This document shows, one piece after another, positions 11,341 through 24,100 of a stretch of DNA of 64,000 nucleotides. Position numbers and translations under genes: made by a program. The DNA is from Syngnathus acus. Taxonomy: Eukaryota; Chordata; Actinopteri; Syngnathiformes; Syngnathidae. Location: positions 27,239,456 through 27,303,455 of the forward strand of contig NC_051095.1 of NCBI RefSeq assembly GCF_901709675.1, given 5' to 3'. Positions within the stretch are counted from its first letter, which is position 1. Every line of letters begins with the position of its first letter. The notes under the pieces were generated by a model. That model did no database searches. It was not told where the DNA came from and saw only the letters and a list, made by a program, of their open reading frames with translations.

Positions 11341-11997
11341 GGCAGTGTTTATCAGTGTTTATGTTTTCAGAAAACATTCATATGCTCTCTTTACATCTGT
11401 TTCATTACAAACATCCCATTGTTGTTTCAGCATTTCTTGTTATAAATCTTTGAGTCTTTTTTCATTTATAATTCTTGTGTGAGTTTCTGCCGTTGTTTTT
11501 TGTTACGATTGTTTTTTCCACAGATGCAGAAGAATGGCAGACAATAATAATAATAATAATATATAATAATAGTAATACATCAGGTGGTCCGAGATGTCGC
11601 TTATCAAGATGCCACTAGTTATTGTGGTGGGGTGAGGGCTTTCTTTATTAATAATACGTCAAGACACTCTTGCACCTGCTGTCTGGGGCTGTTTAACAAA
11701 TACTTTGTGAACAAATATTTGGACAACTATTTATTTGATAATAAAAGCCTTAAATAGAATGCTGGTGATGTAATCTCATTTTCCTCATAAAAGGTAGGTA
11801 TTCAACTCGAGTTACGCTAAACTTGTAAAACAGACAAAAAAAGCCCTCCTTTATTTCTGTGCTGTACAGTGTATTATTTAGGATAAATGAACACCCTATA
11901 AAATGGCTTTATTTATGAATGAGAAATTCATGAATGAGAAATATGTTTTAAATATAAATGATTATTTTACTTACTTTATATTTGACTTCATCAACAG
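11341..11997. other. Intron upstream of the first visible hvcn1 exon; no gene
   Basis: AT-rich sequence with an AAT microsatellite near 11540-11575 and no coding signal. It precedes the splice acceptor at 11996-11997. Confidence 0.5.
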
Positions 11998-12102
11998 ATT
12001 CTGGTGGTGTGTTTAGTTGTCCTGGATGCAATTTTTGTACTGGCAGAGCTGCTTATAGATTTAACCATTATCCAGTTGGAACATGGCCATGTTGCACCTG
12101 AG
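11998..12102 (+). CDS. hvcn1: hvcn1 exon: transmembrane segment S1
   Basis: Acceptor ATCAACAG ends at 11997; donor GAG|GTGAGA at 12103. The 105 bp encode 35 residues from [19 protein letters not shown] to HGHVAPE. The Asp of VVLDAIF corresponds to the selectivity-filter Asp112 of human Hv1. Phase 0 at both ends. The exon is preceded by an intron, so it is not the first coding exon. Confidence 0.93.
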
Positions 12103-15100
12103 GTGAGACTTCTTTTGTCTGACTGATGATGGAAAAATATTTATTTGATCCGGTGCAGATATGGTTTGTTCACAAACATCTTATGCCCTGTAATTGGCTG
12201 CTTCAAAGTAAAATGTGATAGGCTCAAGCTCACCTGCGAAGCTAATGAGACCAATAATGTCATATATTTTTTTAATGGCGGATTTGTTGTACAATGTTAT
12301 ATACAATGTATATATCACTGACAGGGCAGCACGGTGGAGCACTGGTTAGCACGTCAACTCACAATTCAGAAGTGCTGGGCGTGATTCCGGCTCCTGCCTT
12401 CCTGTGTGAAGTTTGCATGTTTTTCCCGTGCCTGCGTGGGTTTCCTCCGGGTTCTCCAGTTTCTTCTCACATTCCAAAAAACGGCATCGTAGGCCGATTG
12501 AGCACTCCAAATTGCCCAAAGGTGTATGTGTGAGTGCGAATGGTTGTTTGTCTCTGTGTACCCTGTTATTGGCTGGCAACCAACTCAGGGTGTCCCCCGC
12601 CTACTGCCCAAAGTCAGCTGGGATAGTCTTCAGTGTGCTTGCGACACTCATGAGGAGAAATGATTCAGAAAATGGATGGAAATATATGTACCGTAAATTT
12701 CGGGCTATAAGCCGCACCGGACTATAAGCCGCACCAGCTAAATTTCGTGATTTTTTTTAGTTTCATACTTATATAAGCCGCACCAGACTATAAGCCGCAC
12801 GTGCGCACGAGTTATCTACAAAGAAAGACAGTACACAGAAAGCCTTTTTAGAGTTTTAATCACATTAACATTTCGTTGTAAACACGGAAATAACAGCACT
12901 AGCTGGGCTAAAGTTTTAATAGCATTAACATTTCGTTGTAAACACGGAAGTAACAGCACTAGCTGGGCTAAAGTTTTGATAACATTAACATTTTGTTGTA
13001 AACACGGAAGTAACAGCACTAACTAGGTGGGTAAAAAAAAAACATACCAGTCAACAGTCACTGAGAGCGGTCTTTGTCTTCCTCCTTTCCACTGAGACCA
13101 GCAAAATCTTCCTCCTCAGTGTCCGATTGGAATAGCGCCAGATGTACATCGCAACACTCTTTCTCATTCTCTGTTTTGTTGTCGCTTTCATCGTCACTCT
13201 CGTCCTGAGGCAAATTCACTCCTGAGCTTGTGCTCTCCTCTCCGTCACACAGTAGAACGGCTTTTATTCCAAGTTTACGTGCAACCGCTCTGTTCCCTTC
13301 TTTATCAGCCAGCTCAATGGCTTTTAACTTGAAAGCTGCGTCATACGCACACCTTCCAGTGTCTTCCATCATTGGGGTCTGTTTACGCTAACTTTCCTCG
13401 TGCACAACGCGCCACTACTGTCTTCCTCGACGCATATATTCCACCTCTCTCAATCTTACCTTTTCTGCTCGAGCCCCCCCGATGGCCGTTAGAAAAATGC
13501 ATGTAAAGTCGCCACATGATTGCATAAGGTTTTTAATGTTTAATTACCATTTGTAAGAGAATATACACAAAGATGATTGTCAGGAAAGAGATTATTATTT
13601 AGGGACGCATAACTTTTATTAACACAACAGCGGTCCACAGCCTTTTTATGAGTGAATAAGTGTATTAGTCATGAGAAAAATCACGGAAAAAACCCATATA
13701 AGCCACACCGGACTATAAGCCGCAGGGTTCAAAATTTGAGAAAAAAGTAGCGGCTTATAGTCCGAAATTTACGATATACCACTGACATATGTTTGGGTTT
13801 GATTGAGATAACCCCCTACAAAGCGCCAAGAATTATGAATCCTCGCAGGATTCATAATTTGTAGGGGGTTATCAAAAATTAATCCGGGAGCTGGTGCTTG
13901 ATGGCAAGCATCTTCTGGCCCCCATTAGGCCTGAATGGGCCCAAGAGACAATGTGGGTGTCCCTTCCTATGGGCTCATCACATATGGGAAAGGTGGTCAT
14001 ATGCAAAAAAGAGTTGGGTGGCAGCCAAAGGCTTGGCAGTCCGATCTCTGGTGACAGAAGCTGACTCAGGGAATAGGACGCCCATGCCATGCCACCCTGA
14101 GATGTCTGCCAACATGGAGACTTTCATAGCTAATTGGTCTTGGGACGCAAGCTCAGGTCTGATCACCCTGCAGATGGCCGCCTCTGTGTTGAGGGCTAAA
14201 ACACCCTATGACCTAGAGCAGGGGTGTCAAACTCATTTTTTTCGCGGGCCGCATTGTAGTCATAGCTTCTTTCTGAGGGCCATTATGACTGTCAACCCAA
14301 ATCAATGTATGAGCACCTCATATTATAAACAGTAAAAGCTACAAAACAAACTGACAAATAACTCGTTTTCAAATCAGACAAGTAAAAACTGGTCAAATTA
14401 AAAAAAAAAAGATATTAATAAAAATGAAGACAATTTGCAATTTTAGTAATGACACAAATTTTATGCACAATTTGTCTTCGGGGCCCACACAAAATGAATT
14501 GGCAGGCCCCCGGGCCTTGAATTTGACACCTGTGATTTAAACCCTAGTTTGAAACCCTAACTCTAGGATGAACCGTAGTTTAAAACCCTAGCCCGAGCTT
14601 TAAACCCTACTTTGAAACTCTAACCCTAGCTTTAAACCCTACTTTGAAACCGTAACCCTAGCTTTAAACCCTATTTTGAAACCCTAACCCTAGTCTGAAA
14701 TTCTACTTTTAAACCCTAACCCTAGTATAAAACCCTGCTTTGAAACCCTAACCCTAGTTTGAAACCCTAGTTTGAAATCCTAACCATAGCTTTAAACCCA
14801 TGTTTGAAACCCTAACCCTAGCTTTGAACCCTACTTTGAAACCCTAACTCTAGTATGAAACCCTACGTTGTAACCCTAACCCTAGATTTAAACCAATGGT
14901 GTCAAACTCTTTTTTTTTCGCAGGCCACATTGTAGTCATAGCTTCTTTCGGAGGGTTATTATGACTGTCTACCCAAATAAATGTATGAGCACCTCAAATT
15001 ATATACAGTAAAAGCTTCAAAACAAATTAACAAATAACTCGTTTTCAAATCAGACGAGTAAAAACTGGTCAAATATAAAAAAACAAAAACAAAGATATTA

Positions 15101-18100
15101 TTAAAAGTGAAGACAATTGGCATTTCTAATAATGACACACGAATTTGATGCACAATTTGTCTTTGCGGGCCACATAAAATGATGTGGCGGGCCAAATCTG
15201 GCCCTCGGGCCTTGAGTTTGACACTGGTGACCTAGAGGAACACTACTGATGATGCGTACTCGTCAATTCAATTCCCCTTCAGATCCACCATCTACTATTT
15301 ACCTACAAGTCCACCAAGCATATGTGCTCGCACAAGAATATTAACTTTTTCTGTGTTTATGGAATCTGCACAACAAACATTGTGACATTGTAGAGGCTCT
15401 TTACGTGACCATTAAAAGTACAAAAATAAAATACATGTCGGATTCGTTCCCAGTGAGGGTTGGACTCCGCCAAGGCTGCCCTTTGTCACCGATTCTGTTC
15501 ATAAATTTTATGGACAGAATTTCTAGGCGCAGCCAAGGCGTTGAGGGTGTCCGGTTTGGGGACCTCAGCATCGCGTCTCTGCTTTTTGCAGACGACGTGG
15601 TGCCGTTGGCTTCTTAAAGCCGTGATCTCCAGCTTTCACTGGAGCGGTTCGCAGCTGAGTGTGAAGCGGTTGGGATGAGGGTCAGCACGTCTCCGGATCG
15701 GGGATGAGATCCCGCCCCAAGTGGAGGAGTTCAAGTATCTTGGCGTCTTGTTCACGAGTGAGGGCAGGTTGGAATGCGAGATCGACAGGCGGATTGGTGC
15801 AGCGTCGGCAGTAATGCGGACTCTGTACCGGTCTGTTGTGGTGAAGAGAGCTGAGCCAAAAGGCAAAGCTCTCGATTTACCGGTCGATCTATGCTCCTAC
15901 CCTCACCTATGGTCGCGAGCTATGGGTCGTGACCGAAAGAACGAGATCCAGGATACAAGCGACCGAAATGAGTTTCCTCCGCAGGGTGTCCGGGCTCTCC
16001 CTTCGAGATAAGGTGAGAAGCTCGGTCATCCGGGAGAGACTCGGAGTAGAGCCGCTGCTCCTCCATGTTGAGAGGAGCCAGATGAGGTGGCTCGGGTATC
16101 TCATCAGGATGCCTCCTGGACGCCTCCCTGGGGAGGTGTTCCGGGCATGTCCCGCCGGTAGGAGACCCCGGGGACGACCCAGGACGCTGGAGAGACTATG
16201 TTTCTCAGCTGGCCTGAGCTGGATGAAGTGGCTGGGGAGAGGGAAGTCTGGGAGTCCCTCCTAAAGCTGCTGCCCCCGCGACCCGACCCCGGTAAATCAA
16301 ATTTTTTTAAATTTGGAACAAAACGAAATATACGGGTTCAGACGAAATATACGTGTTCAGGAGGTTCACTTTTGGGGTTAAAATGTTGAAACGGGTTGAA
16401 TTAGACAAAAATGGTAAAAGTTAGAGCAAATTTAGCTATTTAGGGCACTTCTTGTTGAAGTAAAGTCACTTCCAGTTTATTTGGGGCATATCTGGTTAAA
16501 TTCAGGGCACTTCCGGTTTATTTTAGGGCACTTCTGGTTTGAAAAGGTCACTTCCGGTTCATTTGGGTCATTTCTGGTTTGATTGGGGCACTTCCGGTTT
16601 GCATTTGGTCACTTCCGGTTTAATTTAGGTAACTTCCGGTTTATTTTAGAGCACTTTCGGTTCAGCTGAGGTCACTTCTAGTTTATTTGGGGTCACTTCC
16701 GGTTTGATTTGGGGCACTTCTGGTTCATTCGGGGGCACTTCAGGGTCAATCCAAGATGGCTGCCACACTGGAAATCTGGGTCAAGGGGTGAATTGTGTAA
16801 GCATAGTGTAAGTGGGGGTGAAGGGGGTGAATATGATAAGCTTAAGGTGAACAATGTGAATAAAGTTGGAATGGGTTGAATCGGTTGAAAAATGTCGAAA
16901 TTAGAAGGGAAAAACTACATTTTGCAAAATTTGGTGTGATTTTCAAAAGTGGGAAGGTGTGGAATAGGTAGGCAAAAGATGAACAATGGAAAGTTGGAAT
17001 GGGTTGAATTGGTTGAAAAATGTAGAAATTGGAAGGGAAAAAACTAATTTTGGACAATTTGGCATGAATTTCAAAATTGAAAATTTAGAATTTTTGGTAA
17101 GTTGGACGTTGTGGAATAGCTAGGCAAAATATAAACAGTTGAGAGTTGGAACGGGTTGAATCGATTGCAAAATGTAGAAATTAGAAGTGAAAAATGAAAT
17201 TTTGTGAAATTTTGCGCAACTTTTAAACGTGAAAACGTGAATCTTATTAATTAGGCAATGTTGGGAATGTACCCAATGTGATTTGAATGTGCTAAATCAG
17301 TGGTCCCCAACCACCGGGCTGCGGACCGGTACCGGTCCGTGGGTCACTTGGTACCGGGCCGCGGAGCCGCACAGGAAAAAAAAAAATAAATGTTTTTTTT
17401 TTTTTTTCATTGACGATCAATTCTTTCAGGTTAAGACGCTCGTCCCGGTCACATGACATGTTTCCCCAGTCGAGCCCGCAAAGCTAGCAAAAATGAGTAA
17501 GAATTTATTTTGAAAAATATAAAAAATTTGGCGAATCTCTCCCAATTACATCTGTCGGTGCATCTGAAAAATAAGGACTCTTGACACAGGGCGCTCGTCT
17601 CGGTCACGTGACATGTCACCACAGTCAAGCCCGCGAGGCAAGCAAAAATGAGCAAGAAACAGAGAAGTTTGGAAAGCTTCTTCGGAAAGGGAAAAACGTC
17701 CAATGAGGACACTGAAGAAGAAGAGGCTACGACTTCTAAGAAAAGGAAAGCTGCATTTAAAAGAACATTTCTGGAGTCCTACTTAAAATATGGATTTATC
17801 GCCACAGGTGACTCTGACGCGCCAAGTGCACTCCGCATATGTGGCGAAAGGCTAGCTAACGAGGCAATGAAGCCTTCAAACCTGCTTCGGCACATGGAGA
17901 CCAAGCATCCTGCATTTCAAGACAAACCTTAACCACTTCGGGTGTCATTGTCTCCGATTACGCCTAGATGGGAACGGCTCATTTCTGAGAAAAGAGCTCG
18001 GTGCTCCCACTAATTCAACGTTTTATTTTTATGTGGTTTATATTTGTTTTTATGCCAGTCGTATCATTTTATTTCATCATATTTATATATATAAATATTT

Positions 18101-21100
18101 AAATAATAAATATATAAATATATTTATTTATATAAAGGCCGGTCCGCGAAAATATTTCTGACACGTAACCGGTCCGTGGTGCAAAAAAGGTTGGGGACCA
18201 CTGTGCTAAATGATGTGAATTTCAAAAGACATTGAAGAACTAAATGGGGAATGCTGCAGAATGATGTTTAAAGTTGGAACGGGTTGAATTGGTTGAAAAA
18301 TGTAGAAATTACCGTAAATTTCGGACTATAAACCGCGACTTTTTTCTCAAATTTTGAACCCTGCGGCTTATAGTCCGGTGCGGCTTATGTAGGATTTTTT
18401 CCGTGATTTTTGTGATGACTTGATCACTTTTATACACTCGTAAAAAGGCTTTGGACCGCTGTTGTGCGGCACCGCTTTGCTGGGCGGAGGGATGTATGAC
18501 ACGGTCACTGGGGAGAAAAGTGGTGTGTTGATCGCATGTCCATCCGCCAGGCAAATAGTGCAGTAAAATTTACACAAAGATGAGACAGAACGAGATCAAG
18601 ACGGACAATACTGAAAGGAAGCTTTTATACACAAACCGTCATTATGGGGGGCTTATATATGATTTTCTCCGTGATTTTTGTGACGACTTGATCACTTTTA
18701 TACACTCGTAAAAAGGCTGTGGACTGCTGTTGTGCAGCACCGCTTTGCTGGGCGGAGGGATATATGGACACGGTCACTGGGGAGAAAAGTGGTGTGTTGA
18801 TCGCATGTCCATCCGCCAGGCAAATAGTGCCGTAAAATTTACACAAAGATGAGACAGAACGAGATCAAGACGGACATTACTGAAAGGAAGCTTTTATACA
18901 CAAACCATCATTATGGGGGGCATATATATGATTATTTCCGTGATTTTTGTGATGACTTGATCACTTTTATACACTCGTAAAAAGGCTGTGGACCGCTGTT
19001 GTGCGGTACCGCTTTGCTGAGCGGAGGGATATATGACATGGTCACTGGGGAGAAAAGTGGTGTGTTGATCGCATGTCCATCCGCCAGGCAAATAGTGCCG
19101 TAAGATTTACACAAAGATGAGACAGAACGAGATCAAGACGGACATTACTGAAAGGAAGCTTTTATACACAAACCATCATTATGGGGGGGCTTATATATGA
19201 TTATTTCCGTGATTTTTGTGATGACTTGATCACTTTTATACACTCGTAAAAAGGCTGTGGACCGCTGTTGTGCGGCACCGCTTTGCTGGGCGGAGGGATA
19301 TATGGACACGGTCACTGGGGAGAAAAGTGGTGTGTTGATCGTATGTCCATCCGCCAGGCAAATAGTGCCGTATAATTCACACAAAAGAAGAGACAGAACG
19401 AGATCAAGACGGACATTACTGAAAGGAAGCTTTTATACACAAACCGTCATTATGGGGGACAAAAGAAATGCATATGATGCCGCTTTTAAGCTAAAGGCAG
19501 TCGATGTTGATGACATTGCGTCACCCTTTTCTTTATTTCGTGGTCCCGTCTACTCTGGAGCTATACGTGTCGCTCGCTAGTTTAATGTAATTTAGCGCTT
19601 CGTGCATGAATAAAATTAGCATGAACAGACCCTCATCATGGAAAATGCTAGAAGAAATGCATAAAACCGACGACGAAAGAGATACTGAGAAAGTTTGTGG
19701 CAAAGGATAACTAACGCTATTCCAATCGGAAGACTTCGATGGTTTCAATGCACAGGAGGAAGATGAAGACGATGAAGCTCTTTTTTTTACTTTTACTTGT
19801 ATGCTTTTTTAATCAGCCCTGTTAGTGCTGTGCTACCGTGTTGCTGCTGTGTTACCGCCGCGTCTCAGTGACTTTTACCAGTATGTTTTATTTAATCAAA
19901 CCCTATTAGTGCTGTGTTACTTCCGTGTTGCTGCGGTATTACTGCCGCGTCACAGGCAGTGTTTGGAAAGAAATGTTAAGGGATGTTATTAAAACTTTAA
20001 AAGGCTTTCTGTGTACTGTCTTTCTTTGTAAAAAACTCGTGTGCACGTGCGGCTTATAGTCCGGTGCGGCTTATATAAGAAAAAAAACTAAAATATCCCC
20101 GGATTTTAGCTGGTGCGGCTTATAGTCCGGTGCGGCTTATAGTCCGGAAATTACGGTAGAAGGAAAATTTGGTGTGAATTTCAAAATTGAAATTGCTCCC
20201 CATGAGAGCAGCATTAGAGCGGCGTGGGGACAAAGGAGTTTTTAACCCTTTAAACGGAGAGCTGGTCGCTTACATTTGATAAGTGCGGATTTGACAACAC
20301 GTATAATATTTATATTTTCAATATTTATACAATATTTTCTGTGTTATTTATACTATTATTGTTTTATTTACATGTTTGACGCTATTATTTAATGTTCTAA
20401 TAATAACATGCACTTAAATGGTTGCATATACATTTATTGACACAAAAAATGTACAGATGAGAGGGTGACCCTACTTCGCGTATTTCACTTATCGCGGGGT
20501 GGTTTTGGAACCAATTCTCCGCGATAAACGAGGGTTTACTGTATATATGTACTTTGAATTTTGTGGTCAAGGACCTTCCATATGACATAACACTGAAGTT
20601 CTGTCCACTGGTTTTTGATTTGGCTTTCAGTGTCATAGGTATGGAGTAAATATTGGGGTAACAAGTTTTGTACTTGATAAATACTGTTAAGCTTGAATAT
20701 TGAAAAATATAACAAAGTATTTAAATGAAAATAATTGTATAAAACGTTTTTTGAAAATAATTTTGAATAAACTATTTTCACTTTTCACTTACATTTATAT
20801 TTTGAGGTCTTATTTTTATCAGTTGCATGTTTTATATTTCCTGATTCACTTTTATTTTCCAATTTCAAATATTTTATCTCAGTTCGGATTTTTTTTCCAG
20901 TTTCAAATCTTTTTTGAGTTTCACACTTTTGACCACAATGTGTCGTGGGGGGTGTGATACTAACTGAGCGGGGAATGGATTCACGACTGACAGCTCGACA
21001 AAAAGTCTTGGAACCTCCTCTAGTGACAGTGCCTTCTGGGAATGCAAAAAGTAAAACAAATGTAACTCAACACGTGCTAACATGAAAAGTTAACGTTTGT

Positions 21101-24100
21101 TAATATGTAATGTCTACCTTGGTAGATATGCTCGCAATGATAACGTAATTTGTCGGCCATGACTCCATATGCTGAAAAATAAAAGGATAGTTGCTGCAGG
21201 CACTTTTGACAGCTTCTGCTCATCGAGCTACCTCATCGAGGTTCTCGTGAGCATCGAGCTGTCAAAAATGCGCCCGTAGCTTTCATGGCCAATCTAGGAA
21301 ACCTGCTGGATCCTATGCTTGCAACACACAGGTAAAACATGCGAGGATCCAAGCGGGGTTACCCTGATTAGCCGGTTGCCATGGTAGGCCAAATGACACA
21401 CTACCGCTACCTTCAAAATGCTATGTGAAAAGCAGACAAAATAGCACTTGAAATGTCGCTGTTTAACTGCAAAACGGAGTATAATTTATCACTCTCATAC
21501 CACAATTGGTGCGCAGCTTAAAACTGCTTAAAAATGGGATTTAAAGTATAAGTTTATCACAGGTACGAATTCTAAAGCTGCCAATGTCATAAATATGGCA
21601 TATATCATCAATGTTGAGTTACATTTGTTTTACTTCCTGCGATCCCTGAAGGCACCGTTACGAGACGAGGTTCCAAGCCTTTTTGCTCAGCTGTCACTCG
21701 TGATTCCACGCCCCCCACGCCACCATCCATTCATTTTCTGTCCACAGTAGCACTCATACCTACGGGCAATTTGGAGTGCTCAATCGGCCTACCATGCATG
21801 TTTTTGGAATGTGGGAGGAAACCGGAATTCCCGGAGAAAAGAGCTGTAAAAGCAGTTCTATCCACGCTTTATCTCAGCCTCCCGCAGTCAGGCTATGTAT
21901 CCACTCTTCCACTTCGCGTCAGCAGAATCAGCAGCATCTCTGATTTGCGCTTCCTTTTGTCATGAACGAGGCAGGACAACCAAATGCAACAGGGACTCTT
22001 TATTTGGGGAAAGATTAAAGGAGACAAGGAGGGCTGGAATGCCAGCAGAGCAGGACGACGAGGCAAGCTGACGAGCCGCTCAGCGAGCGCGTATCGTGCA
22101 TCATCGAAGCAGACGGGCATGGCAAGCTCGTGGTCGGGGACAGGCAGAAGGTCGAGCCAAACAGAGTCCAGAGCAGATCTAGAAACAGGTTTTTGCTACA
22201 CAGCGAATTAGGGAAGAGGCATCACGCTACACAATGGATCAGGCAAACGGGAATCAGGTAGCATAACAGAACCAGGTGGCAGGCATACGTGTATCGAGGC
22301 AGACAAACCAATGCAGGCTTGTAGGGATTTAAATACACCTCCTAATCAGCCGGTAACAAGGGCACAGGTGCCAACGATCAGCACTAGGTGGGTAGGTAGG
22401 TAGGTAGGTAGGTAGGGAGGGAGGGAGAGAGAGAGCACGAGACTTTATTGAGGGGGGGGAGGGAATTCAGGAGCCAGCAGTTGGATACAGAAACACACAG
22501 ATAGATAAACAGATAGACAACTTAGTATTAAATAAATAGATTAATAATTGATGGATACACAATAAACAGCTCCACGCACAGACGCAAGATCAGGTAGCTT
22601 CGTGCCCACGACAGAAATCGCTTTCCTCACTAGTTTGTCCAGGCGGGAGGCATTCCTCTTCTTGTCCCCCCCTCCCCCCAGCACGCCACAAAGAATAGAG
22701 CGCTCGCCACAACAGAGCGATAAAACATCCGCAGCATCACCCTGCAGACATCGAAGGATGCCAACAGCCTGAGGAAGTACAGCCGGGATTTTCCTTTTTT
22801 ACATATAGCGTCCACATGAGCAGACCTGTCGAGTTTGTCGTCCAACAACACTCCAAGATATTTACAGGACTGCACTTCACACAGTCCCCCTTAATAGTCA
22901 CAGGCTCAGGACCAGGCCTGGGCCTCCTTGGACTTGACGGTGTTGAGGTGCAGGTGGTTGGAGCCACACCAATCAGCAAAGCGCCGGACTAGGCCTCTGT
23001 ACTCCTCCTCTCGTCCATCTCTGATACAGCCAACAATAGCAGTATCGTCCGCAAATGTCTGCACATGGCAGAACTCAGAGCTGTATTGGAAGTCAGAGGT
23101 GTACAGGGGGAACAGGAAGGGAGAGGCACCACTCCCTACGGTCCTCCCACGCTGCTCCTCATCATGCCTGACTCAGTCTCCCAAGCGCACATACTGAGGC
23201 CTGGCAGCTCTGCATTGGATATGCGCGCCCTCGCGCTTATCCACGGAGGCGTGTCACCCGGCCAGCACGGCGATAGCAGAGCGGAGCCGTGACACGTTTA
23301 CGGTCGTATTTTTTGTGACTTTGGGAGTTTTAGTGAAGCCCTAAAGAATGTTTATTAAAGTCAGTTTAACTTTAAAATGTTTAAAAAGTGTTTAAAAATA
23401 CAATAAAGGGTTAAAAATACAAATACAAAATACAATAAAATGTTTAGAAAACTGAAATATAATGAATAAGAAATTATAAAAGTCTTGACTTTTATAATTC
23501 TTTATAGAAATATTGAGTCCACATCGTGGATTTTCACCTATTGCGGGGGGAGGGGGGCTCTCTGAACCAATTATCACCAATAAATGAGGGATCAATGTAC
23601 TTTGTTAGATTTTTCAATATTCAAGCCCAACACATTTATTTTCAATGTCAAGTTTTATTAATTCAAGTACAAAACTTTTGACCCCAATCCAACTCCATAG
23701 ATAGGAAAAATAAATGGCCAAGGCAACGGAGGAGTGGGTCAAGAAGAATCAAATGCAAAACAGTGACTTACCCAGACCTTAATCCAATAAAACTGAGCTG
23801 AACCTTTGAGTTGTCATGCAAGAGCCTTAAATTATAAAGAAAATAGATAAGATCTTTAAAGTTGAATACATCCCTACTGACTCTAATTTGTAACTTCCCT
23901 AAAGCCCCCCCAAGTTTATATTTCAGAATCTGACTCCCTATTAAGATATATAGGTATCATACAGGACCATAAAAGTATAAATGTTTCATTGATTTCAAAG
24001 TTGGCACACTTACAAGATTCACAGATCAAATAATTATTTTTCTCACTGTACCTAAACTCTACTAGTATCCAGACAATAATTAATTGTTATCAATAACTCA

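Larger units (their letters stand above)
12691..13774 (-). mobile_element. Pogo-like non-autonomous transposon
   Basis: Ends CCGTAAATTTCGGGCTATAAG and CTTATAGTCCGAAATTTACGA form terminal inverted repeats, flanked by TA at 12689-12690 and 13775-13776. It contains three 60-bp repeats and a fused short ORF with a BrkDBD-like N-terminus. At 1084 bp it lacks a DDE domain and must depend on a partner. Confidence 0.85.

Noticed and set aside
10700-11997. Possible N-terminal hvcn1 exon
   Set aside because: No coding stretch with a phase-0 donor and an Hv1-like N-terminus was found; most of the stretch is LINE and Rex3 sequence.
12323-12400. Functional tRNA gene
   Set aside because: Box A-like sequence is present but box B is decayed and the sequence continues into a SINE body.
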